From contig OX327683.1 in NCBI GenBank assembly GCA_946807835.1, forward strand, positions 11,661,001-11,725,000: a stretch of 64,000 nucleotides of DNA. Reading direction: 5' to 3'. Shown piece after piece: positions 47,815 to 60,148 of this stretch. The translations under genes were made by a program, and so were the position numbers. The DNA is from Ailanthus altissimus (Eukaryota > Streptophyta > Magnoliopsida > Sapindales > Simaroubaceae). The notes below the pieces were generated by a model. The model saw nothing but the letters and a program-made list of their open reading frames with translations, had not been told where the DNA came from and ran no database searches. Every line of letters begins with the position of its first letter. Position 1 is the stretch's first letter.

Positions 47815-48204
47815 TCAAAAACAAAATGGGAACCTTTTATCTCTTTGAGAGCTGACTACGTAAAGAATGCTCAGAAAAATGTTCTCACTGCAAGGAATGC
47901 GAAGTTTTGAAGCTGTGGGGAATTCAAACACCTCTTCAGCTCGATCAAGCAATGCCCTGAAGAGTGGATGCTCAAGTACTGTGACCTTTATTACAAATCT
48001 TTTGCACTCTTCCCCTACATATACTACTATATGTCCTTTTGGAACATCTTTGGGAATTGAATATTGATCTTCTCCGGGGAAACAAAACCAAATATTCAGT
48101 TCTTCCATCTGCTTCGAAGTTGCAAACTGAAGAACCCTAGTACCAAGATTCTGGCATTTGTCACAGAATCGTTTGAGCAACTTCAACTTCATTATCGTCT
48201 TCAT
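47815..48204 (-). CDS. SAUR-like auxin-responsive protein
   Basis: A single uninterrupted 129-residue frame without introns, normal for small auxin-up RNA genes. Residues about 50-110 hold the SAUR domain: [37 protein letters not shown] and [19 protein letters not shown] proteins act mainly by inhibiting PP2C.D phosphatases, thereby activating plasma-membrane proton pumps and promoting cell expansion. The N-terminus is basic ([13 protein letters not shown]); a second ATG at codon 5 could be the start. The C-terminal tail after the domain is short. Upstream, an (AT)12 run at 48321-48344, about 120 bases away, may serve as TATA region. Base composition is less AT-rich than its surroundings. It is the only clearly intact host gene here; no second SAUR was found. 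Confidence 0.9.
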   Translation of the reverse strand: MKTIMKLKLLKRFCDKCQNLGTRVLQFATSKQMEELNIWFCFPGEDQYSIPKDVPKGHIVVYVGEECKRFVIKVTVLEHPLFRALLDRAEEVFEFPTASKLRIPCSENIFLSILYVVSSQRDKRFPFCF

Positions 48205-49035
48205 TGCCGTGATTCAACAAACAGAGATAGCGCGCGAGGGGTATGGTATGGAATGGAGATGGAGTGCTAGATTGATATGCAAGTGAGGATTTTGGGCATC
48301 GCAGTCTAAGAGAAGTTTACATATATATATATATATATATATATTTGTTCTAATAATAGCCTAGTCCATTATATATAATAAATATTTGGACACGCGACAT
48401 GAATTTTAATATATCATAAATAATACAAAAATTATAAATTAATTAAATACCGTTACGTGTCAGTATAGTTCATCATGTAGTCCAAATATAGTTATTTTTC
48501 ATTAGCCGTAGTTTTTTAAGGCATTTAAGAAGCTATATATTTGATTAGAGAGCAAATTAAAAGCTTAATATCTGAAAGCAAGAGATGAGATTTTGAAACA
48601 GCTTTGTCTTTTCACCTTGCTTTTGTGTGCTCCATTATTGTCCCTTGACAAAACATTGTACGAGCATGCACGTTCTCTTAAAAACTATTGGGCTTATTTT
48701 AACATTATTAAAAAGTAATTATGTCCCACTTGGGATGAAGATATTAAAGAGAAATGAGAAAGATCTAGCGGGTTAGAAAAAGTGTCGAGGATGAGAAATA
48801 TATAGATTTAATTACAAGTTGCATAATAATTATTTGGACGGTAGCCAAATAGATCTTTAACAATTTTTCAATATGTAGTTACGATAAATGAATTGTATAT
48901 GGGAATATTTATACTTTAATTTCTACTGAAATTGTAATTCTTTATTCACTATATTTGTCTAAATTAGGCTGCATATGACGTAAGAAATGTAGGCAAGAAG
49001 CATCTTTGGATATGCTAGAATATATTTTAAATATG
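48205..49035. other. SAUR upstream region, AT-rich spacer
   Basis: Contains the (AT)12 microsatellite at 48321-48344. No recognised auxin-response cluster and no gene. Confidence 0.5.
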
Positions 49036-49639
49036 GGCATTGTGAGATTGGTGATTAAAAATTATAATTTAATATAATTTTGGGTTAGGATTAATAAGGA
49101 GAAAGTACGTGGCAAAGGTGTAGAATTGCTCGAAGTGATGGAATGATAAGTTAAGGTAGAGCTTAGGCGTTGTGGCCTAATTGATCCAAACTGTAGTGCC
49201 ACGAAGTCAGAACCTGGGTACCACAATCTAAGCAAGTAGCGCCATAGTGTCACAAGTTAATTATGTTGGTGCCACGACGCTATGAATAAGTTGTGGCGAC
49301 GCCATGGCACTAAGTGTAGTAACCCTATAAAAAAACCCTATTTCACTTAAGGTTTTGTGTGTTGTGCAATAAACCCTTTAGTCTTAATCTTATGGCTGCA
49401 TTTTTTCTTGTAATCCTTGGAGCAATTCCTTTATAATCAATAATATAATAAAAAGCAAGGATCTTGATTTGTTGTGGATATAAACAATTGTCGAACTACA
49501 TAAATTATGGTGTCGTTTGTGATTGATTGTTATTTTCTATTCTTTTCGTGATCTTTCAATTTTGTAATCTCAATATCTTGAGGGTGAATTCTCAAATAAA
49601 TTGGTATAAGAGCTAAGGTTAATCTAATCATAATGTTTC

Positions 49640-50560
49640 ACAAGTATAAAATTGAGAAATTCAATAGGCAGAATGATTTCAATCTGTAGAAAGAAAAAGT
49701 GATAACTTTACTAGTGAGTTAAGGGCTTGACTCTACTCTTGAGGAAACTCCAACCACAACTAGTGATGAGAAGAAGCTTAAAAATTAAAATCTAACCTTG
49801 ATCATAAATCCATTCAGAAGAAAGCCTATATTATGATTTTGTTGTTGTTGAATGATTAGGTTTTGAGAGTAGTTGCTGGAGAGAAGGCGGCAATCGGTCT
49901 TTGAAAAAAGCTTGATGATTTGTAATGACTAAGTCTCTTGCAAATAGATTATATATCTAGAAGAAGCTTTATTAGTTTGTCCATGGTTGAAGGTTCTTCG
50001 ATTAAAGAATATATTCATACATTTAGTAAGATTATCATTGATCTAGAGACGATTAATGTTAACATTGATGATAAAGATATGACTATAATCTTATTGAGTT
50101 CTTTGCCATCAAGTTATGACACTTTGTTGATACACTCCTTTATAGGAGGGAGTCCTTAACAATGACTAATGTTAAAGTATTTTTAAATTTAAAAGAATTA
50201 AAACAAAAGATTGGAGCCGAATACTACAAAAGGATTAACTGCAAGAGGAAGAGTTGAGAATAGAGACTGGAAACATAAAAGAAATTCAAGATTAAAGTCG
50301 AAGGGTAAATCTAGTAAGTGTTATTGTTGTAAGGAAGAATGAAACTTTGTAATAGATTTTCCAAAAAGAAAGAACAAGATGAAGAATAAGAAGTCAAAGG
50401 AAGGTGATCCCGCAATAGCTTATGAAAAGGGTTATGAAAGTGCAGGAACCTTGGTTTTCTTGAATAGAAAAAAGTTAGTGACTAGATACTTGACTCTAGT
50501 TGTACTTATCATATATGTCTTAATAAAGCTTTATTTTGCCAATTATCAGTCCATTAATAG
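49640..50560 (+). pseudogene. Copia gag (UBN2-type)
   Basis: Open piece 49938-50159 reads SLSMVEGSSIKEYIHTFSKI and LLSSLPSSYDTLL, the typical gag core. A basic stretch and a cysteine-poor relic of the zinc knuckle (KCYCCKEE-type, 50315-50345) follow. Stops on both sides. Confidence 0.65.
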
Positions 50561-50879
50561 TAGAACGTATTAATAGGTGATGACATAACTTGTCAAGTAA
50601 TTGGGATTGGTCATATAAAGTTGAAATTACATGATGGAATGGTTAAAAAGTTACTAGATGTTAGATATATTCCTGATCTTAAAAGAAATTAGTTTGTTTA
50701 AGTATGCTAGATCAAGTTAGTTATTTATTCAAAGCTGAAAAAAAATACTCAAATTGATTAAGGGTTCTATGGTAGTAATGAAGGTGAGAAGCATAATGGG
50801 TTGTTTGTGTTGCTTGGAGAGACTGTTATTAGTTCTACATTAGTTCTTGTTGATGCTAAGGATATGTAAACCAAGTTAT

Positions 50880-51850
50880 AGCATATGAGGTTAGCTAATC
50901 TAAGTAATAGATATCTCAAGGAATTATATGATCAGGGAGCTTTTGGTAAGAAAAAGATTTAGCCAATGTGATTTTGTAAGCATTTTGACTTGGGAAAGCT
51001 CATAAAGTCAAGTTTAATACTGGAAAACACAAAATAAAAACTACTCTAGATTATATACATTCAGATCTTTAGGGGCCTACTTAAACTGTTACTCATGGTG
51101 GTGCTTTATACTTTCTGACATTTATAAATGACTATTCAAAAAAGTTGTAGGTTTATATGTTAAAGAGTAAAGAACAAGTATTTGAGACATTCAAAACCTG
51201 CAAAGCACTTATTGAGAATTAAACCAGTAAGAGAATCAAGAGACTTAGGACAAGTAATGGTCTTGAGTTTTGTAATACTAAGTTTGAAAGTTTTATACTA
51301 AATATGATATTTCGAGACATAAAATAATGAGATCAACACCATAGCAGAATGGTGTTGAAGAAATGATTAATAAAACCTTACTTAAGAGAGTAAGATGTAT
51401 ACTAACCAATGCAAGGTTATCTAAAGCATTTTTAGGTAAAACGGTAGTTATAATGGCTTACTTAATCAATAAAAGTCATTTCTCAGCGATTGACTTTATA
51501 GCACAAGAAGAAAGATGGTCAGGCATCAATCTAAAGTATATTCACCTGAAGGTATTTGGTTGCCCTGCCTTAGTACACATTAAATAAGATAAATTAGAAC
51601 CTAAAGCCTTGAAAGGGATATTCATTGGATATTCAAAAGGTGTTAAGAGATACAACATTTGGTGTACTAAGCTTAAACCACCAAAGAGTATCATTAGCAG
51701 ATGTGTGACGTTCAATGAGTTAACATTATTGGAGACCAATCCAAATTCAGAATAAAGGGAGTCAACATTTATGCCAACAATAGTGTCAATACTTGAAACT
51801 ATATAGATTAAAATGAAACACAAGTTGAGACCTAATATGCACTCAGGTTA
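50880..51850 (+). pseudogene. Copia GAG-pre-integrase and integrase
   Basis: LGKAHKVKFNTGKHK and TLDYIHSDL lead into the integrase core; PQQNGVEE-like sequence at 51340, then an open piece 51363-51587 (NKTLLKRVRCILTNARLSK, AYLINKSHFSAIDF, YIHLKVFGCPALVHIK). These are the conserved integrase C-half motifs of the Tork-like clade. Confidence 0.7.
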
Positions 51851-52099
51851 GCACTTTAAAAAGATAGGACCAAAAGATGGACAACAAACACTAGTAAATA
51901 CCTCAAAGATGACCCAAAAATAAACTAGAACTCTTTAGATGAAACTTAAAGAGTATCAGTAAGCTAAAGATAGGCTAAGGAGGACGGTTGAGCCACTAAT
52001 TATACATGCACATGTAGATTTAAAAGCTTATGCTTTTAATACAACTTCTACTATTAAGCATAAAGAGCCTAAGACATATAGAGAGGAGGACATAAGAAG

Positions 52100-52960
52100 T
52101 GTAAATAGTTATAAGTGGTAGCTAGCTATAGAGGATCAGATTAGTTCTTTTAAAAAGAATAATACATGGAAGTTGGTGGTTAAACCTGAACATAAAAACT
52201 AGTTAAGTGCAAATAGATTACAAAGATTAAAGAAAGAATCTTAGGTGTTGAGTCTTCAAATTTTATAGCTAGGTTAGTTGCACAAGGCTTCAATTAGTAA
52301 GAGAGGATTAATTTTCATAAGATTTTCCTTATTGTAGACAAGTACTCATCAATAAAGAGTGTGATGAGTAGATATATGGCTAATTCCAGAAAAGAGTATT
52401 TGCTTGCTATTAATTGGATATTAAGGTACTTGAAAGGAACATTAGAGTATAGTTTGCTGTATAAGAGGGCAAGTACAGAGAGTGAAATGGTTAGGACCTT
52501 AATAGATATGCAGACTTAGATTATGCAGGTGACCTTAATAAAAAGGATATCTTTAATTGGGTATATATTCACAATGTTTGGATGTAATGTGTGCTAGAAA
52601 TTAGTTTTGTACCATATAGTAGCATTATTAACCACTGGGTAGAGTATATAGCTATTGGAGAAGATATTAAAGAAGTCATATAGTTGAAAGGATATGTTCA
52701 GAGCTATTGGCAATATAAGAAGTGAAAACTTGTTGCATTGTAATATCTAAAGTGTCATACATTTAAGAAAACATCAAGTATTTCATGAGAGATCTAAACA
52801 CGTTGATGTTATATTACATTTCATTAAAGAGATTGCGAAGAGTTATGAGATAAGTCTGATCAAGATTTCGACATCTGAACATCTTATAGATATATTGACT
52901 AAGTCATTACTCTCATTTAAGTTCTAACTATGTAAGGACTTAATTGGAATTACTATTGTA
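52100..52960 (+). pseudogene. Copia reverse transcriptase scraps and RNase H
   Basis: The RT start (FARLVAQGFN-like, about 52255-52290) is followed within about 60 bases by its far end (YMANSRKEY, NWILRYLKGTLEYSLLY), so most of RT, including the YxDD box, is deleted. RNase H pieces and HVDVILHFIKE, HLIDILTKSL close the frame near 52920. Confidence 0.65.
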
Positions 52961-53032
52961 TAATCAAGCATGTGATGTGAAAATGATAGATTTAAGGAAA
53001 GTTTTGAGTGATTTAGAATCAAGAAGAGTATT

Positions 53033-53754
53033 TGTGAGATCGGTGATTAAAAATTATTGTTTAATATAATTTTGGGTTATAACCAATAAGGAGAAGACAT
53101 ATGGCAAATGTACAGAGTTGCACAAAGCATCGAAATAACAAGCTAGGTAAAATTTAGGCATGCGGCCTAGTTGATCTAAGCTGCGGAACCATAAAGTTAG
53201 AACCTAGGTGTGGTCCAAGTAAGTAGCGCCATGGCACCACAAGTTAATCACTTTGATGCCATGGTGCAAAAAAGGTGGTGTCATGGTGCCATGAGTAAGT
53301 CTTGGCAGCAATGCGGCGCAATAAAGCTGGCAATACTTGGCCAACACCATCACTACCACTTGGCCAAGACCAACATTGTGGTGCCACCACTTGGCTAGCA
53401 CCAGCTCTGTGGCACGACCACTTGTCCAGCAAGCGCCACCACTTGGCCAGTACTAGTGCTGTGGCATTGTGGCACCAAGTATAGTAACCTTATAAAAATC
53501 TTGTTTTGCTTAAAGTTTTGTGTGCTGTACGAAATCCTTTAGTGTTGCTCTTACAATAACATTTTTGTTATATTCTTTAGAATAATTTTTTTTTGTAGTT
53601 ATTGATAAATAAAAGAAGTGAGAATCTTAATTTGTCATGGGCATAAATAATTATTGAACGATATAAATTTTAATGTCATTTATAAATAATTTTTGTCTTT
53701 TTTTTCTCTCGTGATTTTTTAATTTTACAATCTCTATGGGTGAATTCTTTAGCA
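53033..53754 (+). repeat. 3' LTR with expanded tandem repeat
   Basis: About 170 bases longer than the 5' LTR (49041-49594). The excess is at 53270-53470, a run of CCACTTGGCCAnnACCA and GTGGCACC-like units absent from the 5' LTR. Overlapping open frames on both strands there are a by-product of the repeat. Confidence 0.75.
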
Positions 53755-53759
53755 GGTAT

Positions 53760-54766
53760 CAAACGGGGAAACTAATGAGAATTCAAAGATAAAAAAATTG
53801 TTTATAAGAGCAACTCACGAACTCCAAAAGTTTCAGAGTGTAGGATCTTTAGAAAAGTAGTATATTGTTATCATCATGGCATTGGAATGCTTTTTAATTA
53901 ATAGTGTTACAGAACACGTTTTCTCATATGCGAGTTTTTAAATATAATACTAGTTAAGCTTGGGGAAGCATTAAGCTTGCTTGAGCCTAAAGAAGCTAGC
54001 TATATAATACTAGTTATACGTGGAATTTTAATTCATTTATTAATTGTTAAAACGTTTGGTGTTTAGTATAATGGTATTTAGATTTGTAGTCACAGTTACT
54101 ATAGGTGAGAGCAATATAGTTAACTATAGAACGAAAGAAGGCGAATGTATTGCAAGCTCTTTTATCCTGAGCTATTTAAGCAAGTGCTAATAATACTTAA
54201 ATTTAAAATAAAATTTAGTAATATTTATTAGATACTTTAATTGATGTGCTTCTAGAACATTTCAAAGTACCCTTTTAGTTAGATCTTTCTCATATGAAGA
54301 TTAGAGTGGGATTTTTAGGGTGATGTGTATTAAATTTAATTTAGATCAAATCTTGTTCATATGATTAAAATGAGATCGGTTAAGAAGATATAAAGAATAG
54401 GGAGATTGTCACTTTCATCCATAGTATTATCTTGATTTACCCATAAAATTATTAGTTTTTTAAAACTAACTAATTACTTTTTTTTTAAGGGTAATTAAAC
54501 ATTTTTTTTTAAAGATGAAAATAGTAACTAAAAGAAAGTAATTTACTATTTCAAAAATATAAAGAATAAAAAAAAAAACAAGTGACAATTCCCTACAGAA
54601 CGTACAGAATCGGATCGAATTCTGTTCATATCAAAGTAGTTGAAAAAAGGGTGTTAACTAGTCACCTAGCTAATTTAAGTTTTGTTAATATATGGATCCG
54701 CTAAGCAAACAAAGTAGATAGGGAGCAGAGAAAGCTGCAGTGAGCACCGAGTACCGAGCACACACA
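53760..54766. other. AT-rich spacer
   Basis: Nothing recognised apart from poly(T)/poly(A) runs near 54480-54580. Confidence 0.5.
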
Positions 54767-54767
54767 T

Positions 54768-55076
54768 TTGATTTGGGATAGTTTTTATATGTTAAAGTTG
54801 GGATGTATGAAGAGATTAATTAAGAGATGGTCGACAAAACACAGCAACAGATTTGCAGACGTGGGTGATCTGAATCATTGGTCACGGTCGGAGGTTGTAA
54901 GGTCTCTTTCACATGATGTCCAAATCTGCTTGGTTTTTGCTTTGTATTTTTCCATATCTGACCTGATATTTTTGCATTATCTTTTGAGCAACATACAGAC
55001 ATATACGTATACATTGATATTTTTGAAGATTTTAATTCTTTTATCAGACTATAAGCCCCTCCCTCACAGCTTATGA
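54768..55076 (+). CDS. Unrecognised 102-residue open frame
   Basis: A frame opening MIWDSFYMLKLGCMKRLIKR, with a second ATG at 54807. The first half (to about 54920) has locally higher GC and basic residues; the second half is hydrophobic (LVFALYFSISDLIFLHYLLS), possibly just AT-rich noncoding DNA. No family recognised. It could be a leftover first exon; a functional protein is doubtful. Confidence 0.15.
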   Translation: MIWDSFYMLKLGCMKRLIKRWSTKHSNRFADVGDLNHWSRSEVVRSLSHDVQICLVFALYFSISDLIFLHYLLSNIQTYTYTLIFLKILILLSDYKPLPHSL

Positions 55077-55079
55077 TTT

Positions 55080-55442
55080 GTGTTTCCTTGGTCTACATAA
55101 ACGGGTAATTTTCTTCGATACACCAACTTGGTTTCAATTAGTTTGTAGCTGCTGGTTTCTCAATTTTTCATGACGGAATTACTCCAGTATCTGAAAAGAA
55201 TGTGTCATTTAATTGAAGAACTACATTATTAGGTCTGCTTGCCGCCAATATATATATATATATATTATAATTTAATAAATTACATAATTTATCATATAAT
55301 GAACAATATTATTATATATTATTATTTAATAAATTTAAATTTTTTTATTATTTTTGTATAATTTACATTATGTTATAAAATCTTATTACGTATTTAGTAG
55401 CTTATTATATAATAAATTGTGTAACTCATTAAATTATTTATC

Positions 55443-55475
<33 letters not shown>

Positions 55476-56477
55476 CAAGAGGCATTGTTTTGTTTATACA
55501 ATAATTTAATAAAATTTTGACGTTAGAAACTACATCGTATTTGGAGTTATAATAAATACTGTACATATATGATATGTTATTACTGCTATTATTAAATGGT
55601 TGTATTATTTTTACTGTATTTTAAGCTTTTCACCGCAGGGTTTCTCTTTGACAGCTCTCTTTTTTAAATTTTTCTTTGTTGAGATCACTGGCGAGATGTG
55701 GCTAATAAATTTGGTAAACGTTGAATTAATGACATTCTCATACCTTAACAAGTGGACCCATTTGAGATCTTAATTTAATGATGGAATGAAAAATATTCTG
55801 GAAAAGAAATAAAAAAGCATTTCAGACATGATTTAAAGAAAAGAAAAATTAGATGTTTTAAATCAATTAAATTTATTATAATTTTTCTATATATATTTTT
55901 TAAAAAATACAAACAATGAAATGGGTTTTGCACCCATATTACAGCCTAAATATTGGGACGAAATTAAATTCAATACATACAAAATTTTAATAAATAATGT
56001 TATTTATTAAATAATAAATATTTAAATATTTGACATAATTTTGTAGCATATCGTGAATAATATAAAAATTATAGATTAATCAAACAACGCAATATAGTAA
56101 TATTGTTCATCATATAATGAGTTAATTAGAATTTTCTTAACTTAAATTTTTATTTATCTATTCTATTAGATTACATAAAATACTACTTTTAAGTTTCAGT
56201 TTATACTATTATACTACATGAAATAAATTAATGAAAATATAAGTTAAGAGAATCCTATCTTCCATATATATATATTATAATATGTCATGTTAATTCCTTT
56301 TATATAAGAGATGGCCTCCACCAAATGAAGTATCCATGAATTGTAGAGTTTACGTTGTAGATTCTGGAAATTTAGATTCGTAAAATCCTTTGAAGTAGTA
56401 TAAGAGATTTTAAAATTCAACTATTTTATTCGTATTAATATTGAAATGTTTATACTAGTAAAATGTATTAGACATTG
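55080..56477. other. AT-rich spacer with (AT)n runs
   Basis: Microsatellites at 55248-55265 and 55443-55463. No gene seen. Confidence 0.5.
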
Positions 56478-56618
56478 TATCTTATAAATGTCAGTGACAT
56501 TTTATTAATTCATTCATTTGCCAAATGGCATCTCATAAATTTGCATGCAACTTGGCTTTTTACTATACATATGGGATTCCTTGTAGCTTTAGTTGACTAA
56601 TGGAATTATTACTTTTTT
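56478..56618 (+). repeat. Dispersed repeat R, copy 1
   Basis: Matches 62690-62815 in inverse orientation over about 130-140 bases, including ATTTTATTAATTCATTCATT and TTGTAGCTTTA. Could be a MITE-like element. Confidence 0.7.
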
Positions 56619-56756
56619 TTATTTTTATAAATCTAAATGTAATATTATAAATAATTTTACAATATTATATGAGATTCCTGGTAGCTTTAGTCGATTAATA
56701 GAATTATTATTTTTTAAAACAAAAATTCAAATATAATTTTACAATATTATATAGTA
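56573..56756. repeat. Two-copy tandem duplication, unit about 90-95 bp
   Basis: GATTCCTTGTAGCTTTAG... (56573) recurs as GATTCCTGGTAGCTTTAG... (56668); both end AATTTTACAATATTATAT. Confidence 0.7.
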
Positions 56757-57049
56757 GGTCTGTTGATATATATCAGATAATTATCAAAATGTTTCACAGA
56801 AATAAAATAGGACTTTTGTAATCCGTCCGAATCTACTTTTCTTATTAATGGAGATACAACTAAATCCCATTACAAGACCTATCCCAAAAAGGGATATCTA
56901 CCCCTTCTACAGATGGAGAGATCTGTTCCTTACATAAGAAGGATTTTACTTTATAAAATAGGATACCTATCTTATGTAAGAGGATAGATACACAAAAACA
57001 CTCTCATGAGAGATTAAAAAAGTATCCCTACACTTAATGATATTCATTG

Positions 57050-57600
57050 TTCACACCAAACCCTAATCTAACTAAAACCACCAACACATAAATAAAACTG
57101 TTGCAAAAGATAAAACCGGAAATAGGAGCTAGTGGCGAAGGCCGAAAATAATAAATAGTGGTTGGATCTAAAAGTGGTAAGGACAAGGCAACACACTACA
57201 GTGACTCGCCAGAGTCCGACAACAACCTAAAATAGACTAAACAATTAGATCAGCGAAGCACGATCTTAATCCTGGCCAAGCGACAAAGCACAAATTGCAT
57301 AAATGTCGCATGGTATAAACGACTTCTGTTGATCTGATCGGCAGAGGTAGATTGCTCGGGCTAGTCATCAAATCTAGAAGAAACACACTAGAGAAAAAAA
57401 CCGCAACAAAGCCGTTAAGAAAGTATTAAAAAAAAGTAAAAAGAAAGAAAAGAAAAAACTTAAAGAGTATTAGGAGAGATAAATTACGGGGTTGTTTATG
57501 TCCACCGAAAAGGAGACCAAAGCCTCATCTCCAGTAGAGATTTGATGGGGGTAGCTATTTTCTTTTGCGTTGAGAGGTTTTTATTTTTTGAGACTTTTAA
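57050..57600 (-). other. Higher-GC block, possibly a LINE 5' region or degraded element
   Basis: Less AT-rich than its neighbours, with GATCTGATCGGCAGAGG and CGCCAGAGTCCGACAACAAC. The minus-strand wording (leader-like TTTTCGGTGG, TCTAGTGTGTTTCTTC) reminds of plant LINE leaders, but no coding domain is found. Unassigned. Confidence 0.2.
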
Positions 57601-57959
57601 CGAAAGAAAAGTCTCAATAGAATTATTACTTAAGTAAAAGAAAAGTTGAATACATATTAACTTCTATTTCCATTTCCTTGTTTACTTCAATTTATTTATT
57701 TATCGTATATAATACATTATTAACACTGTGAGAAATGTAAAGAGAATATATTTCACTGTGTATTATAAAGTTGTACAATAGAGCCTTTATATAGACTGTA
57801 ACCTTATTACATAATAGGAAAGTAACATACATAAGGAAATAATAATTTAAATTAATAACATGTATATATGGTAGGAGGGTATAAAAGAATTATTCTGAAA
57901 TCATTCTAGAATAATTCCAGAATTATTCTTTAATACCCCCCTCAAACTCAAGATGGTGC

Positions 57960-58430
57960 AGTAGAAGCAAGTTTGAGTTTGGAGACTAGAGCATGAAAAC
58001 GACGCGGAAGAAGAGATTTGGTAAAAATATCAGCTGGTTGCTCCTCAGATAAGATGGAGTGGAGTATGATAGTGCTTTGAGAAACGTGTTACCGAACAAA
58101 GTGACAATCTGTTTTAATATATTGAGTCCGCTCATAAAATACATCATTGTGGGTAATTTGGATAACACTTTAATTGTCACAATAAAGAGGTGTAGCTTCA
58201 GTATGAGAAATACTCATATCTTCAAGAAGCCAGCGGAGCTAGACAATTTCTTGGGTAGTATCTGCAAGAGCACAGTATTCAGCTTCAGTACTCGAGCGAG
58301 CAACAGCTGTCTGTTTCTTACTTTTCCACGAAAGAAGAGAATCACCCAAGAAAAGATAAAATTCAGTAGTTGATCTACGATCCGTAGGATCACCCGCCCA
58401 ATCTGCATTAGTATAAGCTTGTAACACAAG
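57960..58430 (-). pseudogene. Copia RNase H
   Basis: 58427-58239 reads LQAYTNADWAGDPTDRRST, SWKSKKQTAVARSSTEAEYC, the conserved D and E residues of copia RNase H. It continues with WLLEDM and CDN to about 57970, with breaks (QPADIFTKS-like end). Confidence 0.8.
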
Positions 58431-59764
58431 AGGAGAGTGAGCCGAAAAATGGAGACCGTGAAAAGTGTACCTTTGAGATAACGTAAGATATGAAGAACTG
58501 CTGCATAATGAGAGGTACGATGAGTGGCCATAAACTGACTCACAACATGAGCAATGTCTGGGCGAGTAACTGTAAGGTAGACCAAACTATCAACCAATTG
58601 ACAATAAAGGGTAGCATCACTGAGAAGAGTACCATCAGAGGGTCGGAGTTTGGCATTAGGCTCTAGAGGAGTGGAGGCAGGCTTATTGTCTGTTAACCCA
58701 GCTTTAACAAGTAGATCAGATGCATATTTAGCCTGAGAAAGATAATACTCAGTAGAGTCATATAGTACTTCAAGGTCAAGGAAATAACTAAGGTTGCCAA
58801 GATCTTTCATCTCAAAGTGTTGCTGAAGAAAGTTCTTGAGAGTGGAAATACCAAGAAGATCATCACCCGTGATAATCATATCATCAACATAGATAAGTAG
58901 GAGAACACAACCTTGTGCTGTCTTGCGGACAAAAAGAGTTGAGTCATAGGGACTAGACTGAAAACTATGCTGAAGAATAGTCCTACTAAACTTTGCAAAC
59001 CATGCACGAGGAGCTTGTTTAAGACCATATAGAGCACGACGAAGTTTACAAACTTTGCCTGGAGGATGTGGATAACTGAGAGGAGGCTTCATATACACTT
59101 TTTCAGTGAGATCACCATTGAGGAAAGCATTTTTGACATCCATCTGAGATAATGTCCAACCACGAACTGCAGCAACAGCTAATAAACTTCGAACAGAAGT
59201 AAGTCTAGCAATTGGGGTAAAAGTTTCTTTATAATCTATTCCATATTCTTAGGTAAAGCCTTTGGCAACAAGGCGGGCTTTATAACGCTCAATAGGTCCA
59301 TCAGATTTGGTCTTGATCTTGTATACCCATTTGCATCTAATGACAGTTTTATTAGAAGGAAGAGAAACAAAATCCCAAGTATGCGACTTCTCAAGGGCCT
59401 GCAATTCTTCTGTCATTGCTTGTTGCCAAACAGGATTAGAACTAGCCTCGGAATATGATTGAAGCTCATATAAAGAAAGGGTAGTAGAGAAATAGTGATA
59501 ATCACGAAGTTTAACAGAAAGTTCTCTTACTCGAGATGAACGACGAAGAGAGGGTATAGAGGGGGCCTCAGGGATGTTGAGAGCAAATCCTTCAGACAAG
59601 GTCAGAGGCTCAGAAGCAGGCGTCGTTTCAGCAAATTCACCTGTATGAAACTCAGAAGAAATATCTGTAGGTAAAGTATTGGGAAAAAGATCAACAGAAT
59701 TATCTGTAAACAATTGTGACATAGGAGGAGACACAGATTTAAAGTTAGATACAGAGGAAAACAT
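58214..59764 (-). pseudogene. Copia reverse transcriptase
   Basis: Open from 59764 to one TAA near 59249 (after ARLVAKGFT), then open again 59143-58430. Motifs in order: WQQAMTEELQALEKSHTWDF, KWVYKIKTKSDG, MDVKNAFLNGDL, LYGLKQAPRAWF, YVDDMIITG (YxDD catalytic box), KDLGNLSYFLDLEV, YLSQAKYASDLL and RYLKGT. A shift near 58430 moves into RNase H. This is the best preserved RT in the window. Confidence 0.85.
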
Positions 59765-60148
59765 CGTATGCTTGAAAAAGACTACATGACGAGAAACACA
59801 AAGACGGTTAGATATAGGATCTCAACACCTATAACCTTTATGTTCTATCCCGTATTCCAAGAAGCAACATAATCGAGTACGTGGCTAGAGTTTAGTATGC
59901 TCATGTTTTTGAAGTAGAACAAAACAAACACAACCAAATACTTTGAGGAGTTTGTAATTAGGTGGAGTTCCATAAAGATGCTCATAAGGTGACTTGTTCT
60001 CTATAACAGAAGAAGGAATATGATTAATAGTAAAGACAACAGTTAAAGCAGCTTTTCCCCAAAAATATTCAGGACAAGAGGAAGAGATAAAAAGAGCACA
60101 AGTAGTATCTAAAATGTGTCTGTGTTTACGGTCAGCTCTTCTATTTTG
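59765..60148 (-). pseudogene. Copia integrase C-terminal part
   Basis: Continues the integrase: pieces such as EYFWGKAALTVV, PSSVIENKSPYEHLYG and LLKVFGCVCFV can be read on the minus strand with a stop at the 60148 junction and later breaks. Confidence 0.65.

Larger units (their letters stand above)
49041..53754 (+). mobile_element. Copia element, internally deleted
   Basis: 5' LTR 49041-49594 and 3' LTR 53033-53754 both start TGTGAGAT.GGTGATTAAAAATTAT. Flanks GGCAT (49036-49040) and GGTAT (53755-53759) agree at 4 of 5. The primer site TTGGTATAAGAGC is at 49601-49613. The coding order gag, integrase, RT scrap, RNase H is that of Ty1/copia. Confidence 0.8.

Noticed and set aside
47867..48270. 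Plus-strand frames of 66 and 68 codons
   Set aside because: Antisense shadows of the SAUR gene.
53204..53484. Four overlapping frames on both strands
   Set aside because: Produced by the tandem repeat in the copia 3' LTR.
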